A stretch of DNA of 64,000 bases from assembly GCA_013396525.1 (NCBI GenBank), contig VWYX01000395.1, positions 484,183-548,182 on the forward strand, given 5' to 3'. Both the position numbers and the translations under genes were made by a program. Positions 44,501 to 59,500 of this stretch are shown here, piece after piece. Numbering within the stretch: position 1 is the stretch's first letter; each line of letters starts with the position of its first letter. The notes under the pieces were generated by a model, which did not search any database, was not told where the DNA came from, and saw nothing but the letters and a program-made list of their open reading frames with translations. This DNA comes from Chaetorhynchus papuensis (taxonomy: Eukaryota > Chordata > Aves > Passeriformes > Rhipiduridae).

Positions 44501-47500
44501 TATTAACTTTTTACTTGAAGAGCTTTGTGACATAAACACATTCAGTTATGATTCTAATTATGGCCTTAGTGGATTTAATTGTGCCTTTTATGTGCCTTTA
44601 AGAGTGCATTCTACAAAATTCAAGATTCGTGTGCTTTGAATTTATAAGTTAATCTGTAAAACTGTATTTAAAGGTTAAATTTTGAACCTAAGGTAGATGA
44701 GACCCAAGCTACTACAGTTCTTGCTATTAAAGTGTTGCAGGCCAGGGTTCATTTTGCTGATAGAATTTCATGTAGATGTTTTCTGTAAATGCAAACCTGA
44801 TGCTTGTTTTGGATGGAGAAGACTGGAGTTTAATTTCCAGTGACTGGTGCCTATCAGAAATAAAAGCACAGTTGGTGAATTCACAGCAATTGTTATCAGG
44901 ATGAAAATTTTAATATGTATGTTAATTTTATAAGCTGATAAATACAGTACAAATATGCTTCTGTAACACAGCAACAATTACTAAGATCCATCTTAATCTT
45001 GCACCTCTGATCTTTTGGTCTTAAGCTTATCATGACATACCTTTTTTTGTACAAGGTAAGCAAAATAGAAGGTTAAAGTAAAAGTTGCTTTCTATCCATA
45101 GTAAATACTTTATCATTACTTCACACTTCAGTTAAAAATGGTGTGTCTCAGTTCATATTTGTATTCAGTGAAGTTCAGGTATGTCCTTGTAGAATGATGT
45201 TCCTCAGACAATCTCAGAAATACTCAATGCCTCACATGTAAGAAATATCAACACCTGGCCTGAAGGCTGCCCTGGCATTGTTTTGAAAGGATGGACTTAA
45301 GGATTTAGTTGCCACTTTATGAATAGTGGTGTTTGGATTTCCTCCAGACAAGTTTTGAGTAATACAGGATGTCATAGATGTAGAAATGAGGTTTTGAATT
45401 GTACCTAATATGAAGATCACAGTGGCAGAAAGCACATTAAGCAAAGGCCTTGCCAAAGTCTGCAGCAGCTGAAATTTCCTCAGCACTTCAAGTGCAGCTC
45501 CATTTCCAGCATTCCCAGATGTTCAGCCCCGAGGTGCCATAGCTTGCACTTCTTACTCTGGCAGCAGCTGGTGCTGACTTCTGAATAACAGCCATTAATC
45601 TCAGCAGAGTGTCCAGGAATCCTGGAGGTGCCAAAGGGTTTCACATGGATGTCAGAGCAGGCACATCCTCCACTTTTCCTGCCCCTTTCTGACAGCAAAG
45701 ATGAGCAGGACTCTTCCTGTTGCGTTTTCAGATATCTGTGTTGAGTTTCAGTTGCTAAATTCTTCTTGGCTCTTACTGTTAGTAAATTACTGAACAGACT
45801 TGGCTTCACGCTAGTTTAAGTCAGATGGAGATAGGAATTAACATTCAGAATTCTTCACTGATTATCAATAAACCTCAGCTTTCCTAGCATTTGTTTTTTT
45901 TCAAGACCTAGAAACAGACACTTTTTGCCCCAAACCTTCAGAATATGAGTTTATCTGAAAGACTGCTCTCTGTTTGGGCAAAAAGGAGTAGCTACACTTA
46001 GATAATGCAGTGGAGTATATTGAGGACTGTCTCCAGCATTGGTTCTTGGTTTCTCATGTGGATATGTTTGGGTTTGTTTATTGAAACATCCCACCCCTGC
46101 CCAGCAGACATCTGTTTGCCTATTGTTAGCAACTTGCTGTTTATACTGTGCTTTCAGTTTAGGTTTGCTTGATTATAAATAGATCTTTTAGCTAGATTAA
46201 ATTTGGAATTTATTTTAACTTTCCTTGTATGTGAGGGTGAATTTTACTGCTGTTAAATTTGGGGTGAAATTTACTGCTGTTTTACTGCTGAATGATATCC
46301 CATCCATCCCCTTAATAAGCAGATTTGATGAAGTCCGAAACTCTTGTTTTTTATTTTTCTTAGTTTATTTGTAGGAAGAATGTTTTGGTGACTGCACAGA
46401 AATGCCTTTTATTTGTTTTTAATAGTGGCTGATGCCCTGAAACAGGAGCTAGTGATTGTTTTTCCCTGCTCTTGTGCTACTGTGGACAGATGTCTGACAG
46501 TGGGTTTATTAATGCTTGGGGTGCTCTAGTCTGACCTGCAGCCTAACAAACAGGCTGTATATAAGGTGAAAAGAGCTATAATCAAAACAAAATATTTAAA
46601 AATACATATTTAGAACCAGGGGAACATCAAATTTATACTCTCATCTGTGTTAGCTTGTCTGTAGCCTCTGGTACAACAGGCAGTGTCTTTTGGTATTCAG
46701 AGAATTCTTTCTCTACCGCTTTTTTTTTCCTCCATTCTTTCTAAGAGTGTAACTAAAAAGGGCTTTGAAGATGTTTGGTAGCAAGACTTAAAGATTCAAT
46801 GTGGCTACGTAATTGCAATTCCATAAAAAAAACCCAACCCCTTGGCTTTTTTTTAAAGATAAATATGAATTAAGAACACAATTCCCTACCCCTTTACAAA
46901 TTCTTAGTGTTTTAATGTCCACTGGCCTGAGACTTTGTTTCATCCTTTCTGTAATTTGTTTAGGAGAGTTGAATGTTGGTTTTATTCACTATGGGTTTTG
47001 ATCAGAGAATTAAGAGGACACATTGTGTTTTAATATATGTAGGCCCCTTACATTTAAGAGTGTTGTCAGAGATCTTGAATCTTTGGAAAGAACGTTTTAA
47101 GTGCCTATTAGTAACTTTTTCTTCCTCTCCCTAAGTTAGCATTTCATTTCAGAACTGCAATAATATACTTCACAATTGAATTTGGGGATTTATTTTTTAG
47201 TTTTCCGTTTTTAAAGGAATATGACAGAGATCTTTGTGTAAGCTGCTTGTGGCAGTTTAGGCAGCTTAAGTCACTTAAAGTCTGTAAGGCTCACTGGTAT
47301 CTATTGACGTATATTAGAAAATACCATAATCTCTTGTGTATATGGATCTCAGGCTACAAATACTGAGAAGGGATAAATTTGTGTTATGTGTGTGTCAGGT
47401 AATCTGGATGCTCATAACTTTCCAGGTGTCTTTTCTTTTGTAATCCAGCCAGTGGGTTGCCCAAGTGTAAATGTAATGTAATTCTTGCCAGGAAAAATGT

Positions 47501-50500
47501 TTTCACATTCTCTGGGCTGAAAGAATTATTATTTTGCTACTGAATGGAGTGAGTTTTTTATTCAACTTGACTTTTTCACAGAGGCACAGGGAAGAAATGT
47601 TTCCATATTTTGGAAACTCCAGATGATTGTGTAGGGAGCTGAATCCATATCTGTAGGTCACTTGAGGAGATTGCTCTGGGAGTTTGGATATTTAGAATTG
47701 GCGGAGTGTGATTACAAGTCCAGGGTAATGCTCACTTTCATTTTGATGTGTTGTTTTCCTCTAAGCTGATGTGAGTAGTTGGTTCACTTGTTTTTTTGCC
47801 CATGACCTTTATCTGTTTCAGACTTGACCTTTGGTTTCATGTAAACTCTACTGAAAATGAGCTCTTCTGGTCTGCTTGACATGGCTCTGTGGCCTGTTCC
47901 TATACAGGGGCTGGAGCTGCAGCATTTTTCAAAACAGAAGCTTTGTTGCTTAATCTTCCCTTTTGCTGTTCCACAAAACAAGTGGCCTTGAACTTTGCTC
48001 GTGTGTTTATGCTCATGTCTACTGAGGATATGGTTTTTGAGGATGGTAGTGGAGATCTTAGGAAGAATATAATTTTGGTTAGATCTGAAATATGCATGGT
48101 TATTGATGGATATATATGAATGAGAGCAGTCAACATATTCCTGTAATTCATCTGTCTTCTGTTTATGTTTTCAGAAAGATAAATATCTGGAATTAGTCTT
48201 TTGTTTTACAAATTTTTTGAAGTGCAGCAAGGTTGAAGTCCAGGCTGGATGGAGCTCTGAGCAACCTGACCTAGGGGAAGGTGTCCCAGCCCATGGCAGA
48301 GGTGAACTTTAAGGTCCCTTCCAGCCCAAACTGTTCTAGGATTCTGTGATTCCTTAGTGAAAAGATCCTTGCATGCCCAGTATTGAGCATAATCAGGTAT
48401 CTTCAGGATAGATTTTAAACAAGGACTTGTTTAAAGGGCCATGTGGAAAAAAGCTTGAAAAAATTTCGTTTGTGACCTTTTGAGTTTTGTTAAGGAGAGA
48501 AAAAAATAACTTCTCTTTAGAAAACAAGCATTTTTTAAATTGTTGTGATAGGCAAGTGGGCAGCTCTTGATTTTATTTTTCAATTTAATTAATTTTTTTT
48601 CCTTTTTGTTTTTTTTCCTCTGTAGAACAGTAGTCTCTCTTTGGGTATGGTCTGAGGCATGCTGTGTTTTGCCTTTTGCAGTACATGGCAGAGTTTGGTA
48701 TCCAGTTGTAGAGAAATATTCTGAAGCACAGTGCTTGCTTTTTTTGTTTTAATCCTACCTCTCATATAAATGCATATGAAATTTAGTTCTATACACTTAA
48801 AGCATTGTTTTTAGAGGCATATTTACCTTTTATATAGAATGGCAGGGTAGATTATCTGGTAAAAATGAGTAAAGCATGGAGATTGTTAAACACTCTACTG
48901 TTGAGATAAGTGAGGTTTGGATTTTCCTACCTCAATTTACAGAACAGTGCACAGTATAAGGATTTAATTATATAAGCCTATGGAGCTGAGTAATTTATGT
49001 AGTTAAAAAAGCCAAACAAAACAAAACCACCTTAAGATGTGCAGTTTAAACAAAGAATTTCTGTGTTGGCCTGTACAAAGTTGAGACTGGCTTGATGTAT
49101 GGTTGAAAGATCTGTGATTGTTCATATCAAGAAACTACCTTGCAGTTGATGAAGTCTATTAATCATCGTCTTCAACACTGACAGTGTCCAGTGCTGAGAA
49201 ATGGGGTTTATTTTGAATTACTTGAAAAGGAATTTTGGCCACCAAAATCCTCAGTGTAAAAGCTAAACATTCTTCCACGTGGAGAGGGCCCACTCAATGA
49301 AGAGGATCATAAATTCCTGTTGTTTTAATGGTACAGGATCCATGGTTATCTCAACAAATAGTGACCAGTTTTATTAAACTATTTCTGAGTTTTCAAGCAC
49401 AGTCATGAAAAGGGAGAGAGAGATCTGAAAGTGGAATTGCTCATTTGCTTTACAGAATGCTTGAAATGGAAGTTTTTTCACTGTGCAACCCCAAATTGCC
49501 TTAAAAAAGAAAACTGGGCGAAAAGGGAGTTCTCTACACATCTGACGGACTGCTGTCTTGATCAGTGGCAGGGTTTATACTGTGGGTTTGTGGGTTTGAG
49601 TTTTGCGTTCTCAGTTGTCCTGTGTGAGCCTATGACAATTATTTAGCAATATATACTTTTGCCAATAGAATGTTAGAGTCAAAACACTCATTTTCTTTGC
49701 ATTCCTATCCATAATTGGGAAACCTGTGAGCTGAACGTGCTGGGAGCTGTGGGGCTCTGTTAACCTTGCTGAACTAATAGCACCAGACCTAAATTCTGTT
49801 ATTTGCTGTGCTTTTCGCTGTAGCATGTGCTTGTGGATTTGCTGTTCCCAGTGGGAAACTGGACTCTGTAATTTTACATACTTTAAGGTTCTGCTGTGTA
49901 GGATATTTAAAGTCCTGGATGCATCTCACGCTTGAATCTCTTGCTTCTACTGGGATTCAAAGCATGGGCTGCTTTGGAAACCTGGAAGCAAAAGAAACTT
50001 CTGATCCAAATTAAAATTTAATAAATGGGATTCTCTTGTTAAGAGTCCCTCAGATAATCTAATTTGGATGTAAAGAATGATGCTGCACCCAGGAGACCCA
50101 AGGCTGCTGGAAGAGCAGAGCCCGTGTGATATTGGATGTGTGGGTGAATCTGGTTGGGCTTTCCACATGTATATGCCTGTGTAAGGTAAACTCCTAATTT
50201 CAGATTATCCCTTCAAAGCTCTCTCTATTTGCTGTAGTACATTTGGGGGAATGACTAAAAGTCTGGCTTAGATAATTTCAGGGATGCCTTGGGATACCAC
50301 TGTGAATCCTTTTTGTTATTCTTGAGTAATGTATTTTTCATACAGCATGACCACCTTTTTGTAGTTCATGGGAAAAGGCTTGGAAGGTCATAACATTCTT
50401 TTAGCCTTATGTTAAAGAGCACAAGGCAGGTGCATCCAGTAATTTATTTCTTTTAAAACATGCAGCTTGAGTTTTCAGAATGTCTTTGGAGGGTGTGGTT

Positions 50501-53500
50501 CCACACCATTATCTTCCAAAAGCTGAGTCTTTGTCTCAAGAAATCTGGAATTACTTTGCTTCATGTAAAGTGGAAATGGAACAGCTTTTTAGGATTTTAG
50601 CTGTCCTTTTCCTCTCCCAGGGTCTCATTTATGCTGATACTGACGTTGGTGTAACTCCGATCCCATTGGAGCTGCAGTTTGTGGAGTCTGCATAGCCCTC
50701 TCTGAATTTTGTGCAATGGTTATAAAAGATTACCTAAAAACCCTAAAAAGATTACCTAGAAACCCTAAAAGATTAAGTCCTGGGAAGCAGAGGAAGAGAA
50801 ATGGGCCAAGCATTTCTTTTGTCTCAACGAAGTAGGAGGCTGCAGGACTTCCCTGTTGCATCATCTTTCCCTTGTTTTTAGTCCAGTGTGGAATAGGAGC
50901 TTCACAGGTTCCCCACCAACCCATCTTTCACTTCAGCATTTGTTAGTGGTAGCACCATATTGACAGTCTGCCCCTTTTATTCACTTCTTTTTCATTTATT
51001 GATTGATTGACTTTTTCATTTCTTCTCTGCATTATAGCATTGCTCATCTCCCTGTTCTCCTTCTGCTGTCTGGGTTCAGGTAGTTATCAGGTTAAGAACT
51101 GTTCATTATGGATATTGTTTTTTGTGGCAGACAAAAATTACTTTGAACTTTAAAAACAGCTTTAACCCTCCCCCTAAACCAGCTCTTCAATGCTTAATCT
51201 ATGTTGCTGATTTTTTCCCAATTTTTTCTGTGTTTAGATAGCAGACATGTCTGATGTAGGACCTGAGACTGTCCTTTTTTTGTGTGGATTTTGGAATTGC
51301 TTTGTTTTGGAGTATTTGTTAAAATGGAACAACTTTTCCATGGAATGGTCCAGTAGCATTTATTCAGAATACCACAGATTTGGACATATTTAGCTTCAGT
51401 TAGCCCAGTAAATCCACTCAGCCTGTAAACTGGGGTGATGGAGTACAGAGAAATAGGAAAAACAAAATGTGAAGAGCTGGTAAGTCGAATTTCCTGCTGA
51501 AGGCACGTATCTGTCCTCAGCGAGTATTACTTGCTTAAACAAGTTTGAAATTATAAGACTGAAGTGTTCATCACTTGGCAAAAATAATAAATACATATAT
51601 ATATAAAATAGGAGAGCACTGAGGGGGAAGTGCATGCTGGTGCTTGCTTAATGAGGGTGGCTTGGCCAGCCTTATTCAGACATTCCCAAGCATTCCCTCG
51701 TAACAGAGTGTGAAAAGTGTACTTTTCAGCTGCTAGCCACAGAACTTAAGCTGGCAACCAGAGGCCAAGATGAACGATTAGAATAGGGCAGGGCAGGGCC
51801 TCAGCTGCTGCTCACAGTTTTTGCAAGCAGGAGTATCTTGTCACTGAAATAATTGTGCATGATTGGTCTTGTCCTGGGTCTGTTTGTAAAAAAAACTGAG
51901 CAGTATTAGTCATGTGAGATGACTAGAATGTAGTATGTAGGATGAAATAATTTTTAATTCATAAAAGTCATAGGAATTTAATATTTAATTCCAGCCGAGC
52001 CAGAATTGTGCTGTTTCTTGTGAGTGCAGTATGTTTAGAGTTGATGTGCAGAAAAAGATTTCTTTCTTGCCCAAGTAAATTTACAGTTCAATGTTGTTTA
52101 CAACTTAAAAGATCTTGCTATAGCTGCTCAGTCTCCAGAAGGGGGGAGTCCCAGGAAAATTACAGAGCTTCTTAAATCTTCTCAGCACATCTTGCACTTG
52201 TTCTACAGTTTGGCATCCCCAAGGAACATGGTGTGCTGTGCCATCCTGCATGGAATCCCAGGAAATTTTGACCAGCTTTGTGTGAGGAGAGGAAAAACTT
52301 GAGTGAAATCTCTCTACTGTCATATTAAAGATGGAGACTGGTTTTGTCCCATACCTTGTCAAACTGGTAATGCAAGATTCTTGCTCTTTAATTAAGTACA
52401 AGTGTATTCTCCTTTTGCCATAGTGGGTATGGGTGTGGGTAGGTTTCTTCACTGACATGAACTCCAAAAATGGAGATGCCTAAAGCTACACCTAAGAAGT
52501 TGTGCTGCTACTTTACTGTATTAGTTCCTAATCAAAATAGCCTAGGCTGGGGGTGCAGGAATGTGGTAACTCAGATTGTGAAACCCTTAGAATTCACTGA
52601 TTCGGAGTGTCACTGAGGGACAGTTGTTTTTCTAACAGCCCCCAAGTATTGTAGGCTTACTCTGTGTTAAATTAAGGTGTTACTCTGGAATATTGGTAGC
52701 TGGAGTGGTACAGTATTGGAAAGGATTACTTTGTTATCAACCATTCTCAACAGTTACTGCACAAAGTAGCCATACACATCCCAAGTTGAAAAGCCTGTTT
52801 TTCAATGATGACTTAAGTTTTCCTGATGCATATTTTAGCTGATCTTGGACATTTTTCCAAGGAAAACAAGCTCGGTATGGTTCTGAATACTTTTGTGCCT
52901 TATCTGCCCTTTCAGGGGGTGTATTCCTGTACACTGAGGAGCAGCTAAGGTGGAACTCTTTGCATAGCCACACCACAATGAAGTGATTGGAAGAAGGTTT
53001 TCTGCTACCATTGCATATGAATAGATGCCAAGTTTCATGCAAGTCTGAAGGCTGCTTCTGCATTTCCTGTGCTTGCTGCCAGGCAGCTGTCACCTTCCAG
53101 CTCTTGTAATGCTTCAGCTTTTGGACTTCCTTACTCAAAAGATCCATGGTGTTGCCTGAATAGAGGCAACATTTCATAAGTATTTTTACAAAGGCAAATG
53201 AAGAAAATAACTTGAAACTGGTATTTCAAGTTAGTGCTCAGTATGTTCATTTCTTGTTAATCCTCTGTGCATTCTGCTAACTTGCAGGGTTTGCCCCCTC
53301 GATTGAATATTTGGAGAAGGCCCTGGGGGGGAAAAGCCAGGTACTTTGGTAGAGTTTTTCACTGGCTGATTTGTTACACATCTGTAGCTTTAAAAGGGGT
53401 TTAAAAGGCTGGGATCAAAACGGGTTGTGTCTGCTCTGGGTTAACTGATCACCCCGTGATCTACCCTACTTTGAACAAGCTGTGTTAATTTGTTAGGGCT

Positions 53501-56500
53501 TGTAAAAAGATTAAGAAACTATCTGGAGAAAATAGGGATTCTTAATGTTTTGATGATCCCAAGGCTGGTTACTCTACAGAAGATGCAGAGCAAACTGCAG
53601 TTTGTAGTAGGAGCGACTGGATGAGGTTTTCTGACTTGTTTGAACAACCTCATGTTCTCTACAGAGACTACAGAGCAGTTGTAGGATGCAGCTGTAGGTT
53701 TTGCCTTGCAGTATATTAGCTGCAAACAGGCTTGTAGGGACTGTGTGTTGCATGTGTAACTTGTGTTCCTCGTGGTGGATGGATCGATGGAGGTCTGGGT
53801 ATAACGGAGGAGCCTGGAAGGTTGCCCTGTGTCCCTTGCAGTCCAGAGCACGGTGTGTGATCAGGGAATGTTGGCTCTCCAGTGATGCACAAAGATCTGG
53901 TTTTGCACGAGGCTTTGCCCTTGGCCTTGTGTACATAACAGCACTGTTCTGCTGGGTTTAGGGAAAATGAAATGCAGGAGGACAAGCAGTAAGGGTTCCG
54001 CTGGTCCAGGTTTGGACAGGCTGTAGTTAATGACTCCAACGTGTCTTCAGCCTGTGCTCTGCTCTGTGCACAAGGTTTTGCAGGCTCCCTCTCCATACTT
54101 TGCTGCTTTGTGTATGAGGTCTGAGCAGGGATTCATGTGGTGAAAGGAAAACCCCTCATCCTCTGAGGAGCAAGAGGCTGGATCCAGGTTTGGGTCCCGG
54201 TACTTTTACCCCCTGCACCCCAAATAAGACATGTCTGTCAGAAATGTGTTAGTTAGATTGGGAAAGGGGAGTTAAAGGGGGGAGAACATGGAGCTGGTGT
54301 GTTTCTACCTCCCTTTTCCTGCTGCTCCTGCATTCCTTTTGCCAAACTGCCAAATCCCACCTTTCTCCATTTATGTTCCCTTGTGCTTCTGGAAGCTCCC
54401 AGCGCTGAAGTCTGGATTTTGTGCTCTGTAGTTCAGGCTCAGGGAACGCTGTGCATAAATTTAGGCAACTCACTCAGGATGGTAACTGGAAACCTACTCA
54501 TTGCCATGGAGACTTGGGCTTGCTATAAGCTTTTCCATTTTGCTCTTGGGCATATGTTTGGTACCTTCTGGCTGTGAGCGAGAGTCCTTTGGCTCTTGGC
54601 TTGTCAAATGCCAGGCAGTTGATTCTGCTTCCAGCTCCAAAGTGGACTGGGAACAGTGAGAGTTTCATTCCAGAGCAATAACATTATGCAACTGTAAACA
54701 CGTTAAAACTTAATTGCCCGTTTAGGATTGAGCAGCGTTAATGACAAAGCCTAGATAGGTCAATCCAAGAGGGGCATTTGAACAAGACCTGCTTAAAAAA
54801 AAAAAAAAAGGGCTGGAATGATAAGAAGTGACTCACGTTTAGTATTGATCACTGACTGGTAGGTGGCAGCAATATTCACTAGAGTGTTTTCATGCAGTCT
54901 TGCAGTTTTTGATAAAAGAAAAAAAAAAGGTTTTTTTCAAAGAAAATACAGATTTTTGAGAGTTAACCAAAGTTGGTATTAAACCTTTTCTATATCTCAA
55001 TATCTCACTAGCTGGAAGGGGAGAAATTTTTTTGACAGTAAAGAAATCTGCACCTCTGTTTTGGTGGTTTTATTTTGAGTTATAAAACATCTTATGCATA
55101 CACAGAAATAGGAAAGGAGGTCAATACACTAATTATGTAATGAGCTCCAGTGTGTTCTCACTCTGGTGGGTAGTTAGCTCCACTTGGAAAAACAGCTACT
55201 TTGAGCATGAAAAGCCTTTCAGTGTTCTGAAACACAAGAATTTTACATACCCGTATTTTAAGATTACTTGAAGTATTGTCTTACACTCCCTTTTAAGTTG
55301 TTGGGGGTTTGGAGAACAAAAGATAAACTTGTTTCATAGAATTGATTCTATTAATGCTTGAATTTAGTTTTATATTTCTAGCTTAGTCAATTCAGGCTGC
55401 TTGATGCTTACTGGAAATTAATTTCATGAGGTGAAAAGGAAAATATTTTTCTTTGCACACTCTGGGCTGATTTTTCTCTTTCCCATTAGCACATGCCAGA
55501 GATATGGAAAGGTTGAAAGCAATGTGTTTTATTACATGGAACAGGCAAAGCATAATCTGTGTTGGTGGTTGTTTTTTTCTGGATTTGCTGTTAAATTGTG
55601 TGTAACTATGTTTTTTTCCAAGGCTGGATTTAATGGTGCAAACAAGTCAGTTTTCTTTAATTTTAACTCTTGATACCCTTGAACCTGTTTCATAATTTCA
55701 TAGTTCTGATTCTTAGCCTAAAAAACCCCAAAACAAAGCTGTGATTTAATAGGTACGAACATTTGCTTGCTAGGAGCTTTCAGATATATTGGGGGTCTTG
55801 TTCACTGTGTGCTACCTAAACCCTTTCGGTTTAAAATGAAGTGATTGTGAAATACCCTAGAAATAAGCCTAGATACATAAATTTTCTTTGCTTGTTTAAG
55901 ACTCTAAGGCTTGTTCCATGCCTGCATCATTTGCAATAATCGTGGTTTATATGGACTACGAACATCACGATGGAAATTTATCTCAGATCCCATTGGTTTT
56001 CACCCCTGATGTCCTGCACTTCCCCCAGTTGTTCTTTTCCTGCTCTCTTCAGCTGCTCAGATTTGTGAGTGGGTTGCTTCATATTCAGGCTACAGACCAG
56101 AATGATAACAGCAAACCAAAATATCACTTGGAGATTAAACAGATAAATTCCAATCATATATTTTGGTCAGAGATGTTCTTAAAGACACAACAGTCACAAC
56201 TTCATCTTGCTATTGCCTGAAGTTACTACTTTAACAGTATTTAATAATATTTGATGAATTGAAAATGTTTCTCTTTTTTTATTACATATATTTTCATCAT
56301 TTATATAAAGTTTCTGGCTGCGTGGTTGCTTGTAATCCATGATTCCTTGTGCACTTGAGTGGTGTTACATTTTCTTGTGGAATAAGGTTGGTTTTTTTTG
56401 CTTGATCAAATTCCAACCAAATTTAGTTATTTGTAGAGCATCCCTAATACCCAACTTATATGAACAGACTTACAGGAATTACCTCTGTTTCTTTCAAGCG

Positions 56501-59500
56501 TTTCCCATAGGTTAACACTATCTTCCTGTCATGTAGCATTTATTGGTCTGTGATGTGCTGTCTGTGAGACCTATGAATTATGTTTTTAATAAACACGAAG
56601 GGAACCTGTTTCCTGAAAGCCATAACGTTCCTGGATTGGGATCTTGGAAGTTCCCAAGTGTGTCAGTTCAGCCAGGCTTGACAGCTCAGCACCAATGGAT
56701 CCAGCTTCTGGAAGGATGTTTATATTGTGGCATCTAAAATACTGAAGGTTGAAGGTCAGCTCTGAAGGTTGAGGTAGAAGAAATGCTTTTGTTTAAAAAA
56801 TCATGGAGCTTGAGGGAAAAAAAAACCCCAGAAAATGTATTACTGAACAAGAACCAACTTACTTGCTTAATGTGGCTTTTTGTTGAGAATATTTATTTCT
56901 GGCAGCAAGAGTGACATGTTTGGAATGATTTGGTTGGGTCAGAAAGTTACTTTCTTCAGTAAACATTTCAGTTTAGTATAGAGTATGGGTGTTTGCCAGA
57001 ATGTTCTAATCCGCAGGGAATATTTCCCTGGTAAATTCAGCACTCTCCCAGTGATTCATGTGAGTGCTCTGAAGTTATTGCGAGTTCCATTCTTGTCAAT
57101 CCCCAGCGCTGTGTATTTATTATATTGATGGCAGCCAGAAACAGAGCAGAACTTCATTCTGTTGTTCTCAATCTTCTTAAGTACAGAAAAGTAACACAGC
57201 TTTGTGGACAAGTAGGAAAGTTTCTAAGGATTCTTTCATTTTTCTTTTAATTCTCTCTGTACATTCATCTAATGCCAAAGAAGAAATTATGAGATAACTA
57301 GAAATTTTTTGAGATTATAAAGCTGAAAATGGTTTCTCTGCTTTTGAACTGCTTAAGGAAATCACAAATTGTCTGCCATTGAAGGTAAGTATTAAAACTA
57401 GAAAGGACATGTCTTTTGGCAGTGTTAACTGAAACTAAAGACATTCAAATGTTCTTTCTTAGGCAGCTCACGGGACTCGAAGCAGCTCTATTTTGTCAAA
57501 ACAAACAGCACTGGAGGTGTTATGCAATGCCAGAAATCCTTGTCAGTGTGTTTATGCAGCAGCAATATAAATTCCTGTGTGCACTCTTGCTTTGGGTCAT
57601 CTGACAGTGTGATGGTTCGTGTCACCATTGGGATCTAGTTGTGCTGCAATTTATATTTGCACAGGAGTATGCAATGGAGTAGAACTCTCTGTCCTGTAAC
57701 CATCTGAAGAGGGAATAGACTTCCTTTCAAATATGCAGCTGGTTTTCATGTGAGGAAGCTCATACAGATAAAAAGATATATATTGATGCTATGCAGTAGT
57801 TTTAAGTTGAGAAAGGATGATGAAACAGTGTCTGGTAGTCCTTGCTGTGCTCTTCATCCTGTTCTCAAAACTAGAGATGGAGGTTGGAAAAATAGAAAAC
57901 TTCCCATGTCCATGTCAGTCCAGTGTCATTTGGAGAACTGGGAAATACTGATGTTTCTAAATGTTAATGTTGGCATTTTTAAGGTTTTTAAAATTACTCT
58001 TCTTATATTACTATTAATTTGAAAGGGGAAACACACGAAGAAAGTAAGTTCATACCAAACTCTTCTCAGTAGTCCATAATTATCTAATCTGTAAAGATAA
58101 GTGGGGACCGCCGGTGAAAAATGGAAATTTTGGGTTCTGGTTTACCTGAGCTTGTGTGAGAGCAAAAGGGGAGCGTGCTGCCAGTTCCCTGGGAGTCTTG
58201 GAACCTCCCACAGGTGGGATGTTGAAGGTACGGGAAAAGCTTGGATGTGAAGCAGCATTCTGAAGGGAAAGCACGTAGTAGAGTCAATTTTTCTGTCAGC
58301 TCCAGTGAAGCTTGAAGTAGGTTTTTCCTCTCTTGGTTTACCTTGCACTCAGAACCCTTTTGTAATTTGTTTTGTGTCTGTAAAAGTTCTAGTAGCTGTA
58401 TTTGCAGACCAGGTTGTTTTGGAAGTATTTCCAGGCCGTGTTGAAAATAATAGGCCATTATTTTTTTTTAAGAATGCAAGTGAAATACTGCAGTGAAGTA
58501 TTTATATGAATGTAATTATTAAGTGTGTTAGAGAAATCAAGCAATTTAGCAGTTGAGAAAGGAAAATAAATTAAGACTTTGCAGTTTTTTGCTGACTGAG
58601 CAGGGGGACTGAAACTTTTTTCCAATGAGCAGGTTTTTATTTAGGAAGAGGGATTATAGGGATGGATTCTGCATCTGTGGTGGTGGCATTGCTCTCTTTT
58701 TCATAGCAACTTTTAAAAGCCTGGTACATTAGTAATTCCAAAGGTATACTCTCTAGGTATATATTGTGCAACATATTTTTTTTCTTTTCAGTCATGTGAA
58801 TATTGTAGAATAAAGTTTACCAAATGAATATTGGAAATTGCAGTGTCTTTTGACTGTGTCTGCTTATTTTAGCTGTATGTTAGAATTTGCAGATGTGCTT
58901 AGTATAATTAATTGGTTGATGTGGCCTTTTGTTTTTAAGCATATGCTTTCTGTCACTTTGAATTTTGCTGCAGAACAGCTCCATCTTAAGCTTTCACTTG
59001 ATAAGCAGCTTCTGGCTGATGAGCAGTGTGTCTGCAGAGTTTGGAAAATGCAGAGAAGCAGCAATTGTGTCTCCACTTAGCTGGCTATTTGTGTTCACCT
59101 TGTCCTGCTAATCACCAGTTCAGCTGTACAAATCTATTGTTTATTAGGCAAGTCTCTTGTTTATGAGTGTTTTCCTTATATTAGACAACAGAAAGGAGTA
59201 CTATTTACTAGCATTTCACTGTTTTCTTATCCAAGTGCTCCTGACATGTTCACCAGCCACTGGAGTGACTGAGGCATATTTATTTTCCCATTATAAGTTG
59301 CATTGACAAGACGAGGGCTGCTTTCTGGCAAGGCTCTTTTCTGAAGAATGGACTTGTTCACATTCACATTGTCAATTCCCATTTCCAGTGTGGTTCAGAT
59401 TAGAATTTAAATTTTGCCAGGGTAGATAAGTTTTGTGTTTGCTTCTAAATGTAGTGTACAGTTGTACCTTTTGTTCTATTCAGAGTATGCTCCCTGAGTT

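Noticed and set aside
46320..46400. Possible C/D-box snoRNA in the PPFIA1 intron (tttgatgaagtcc)
   Set aside because: No CTGA box within the expected length and no terminal stem.
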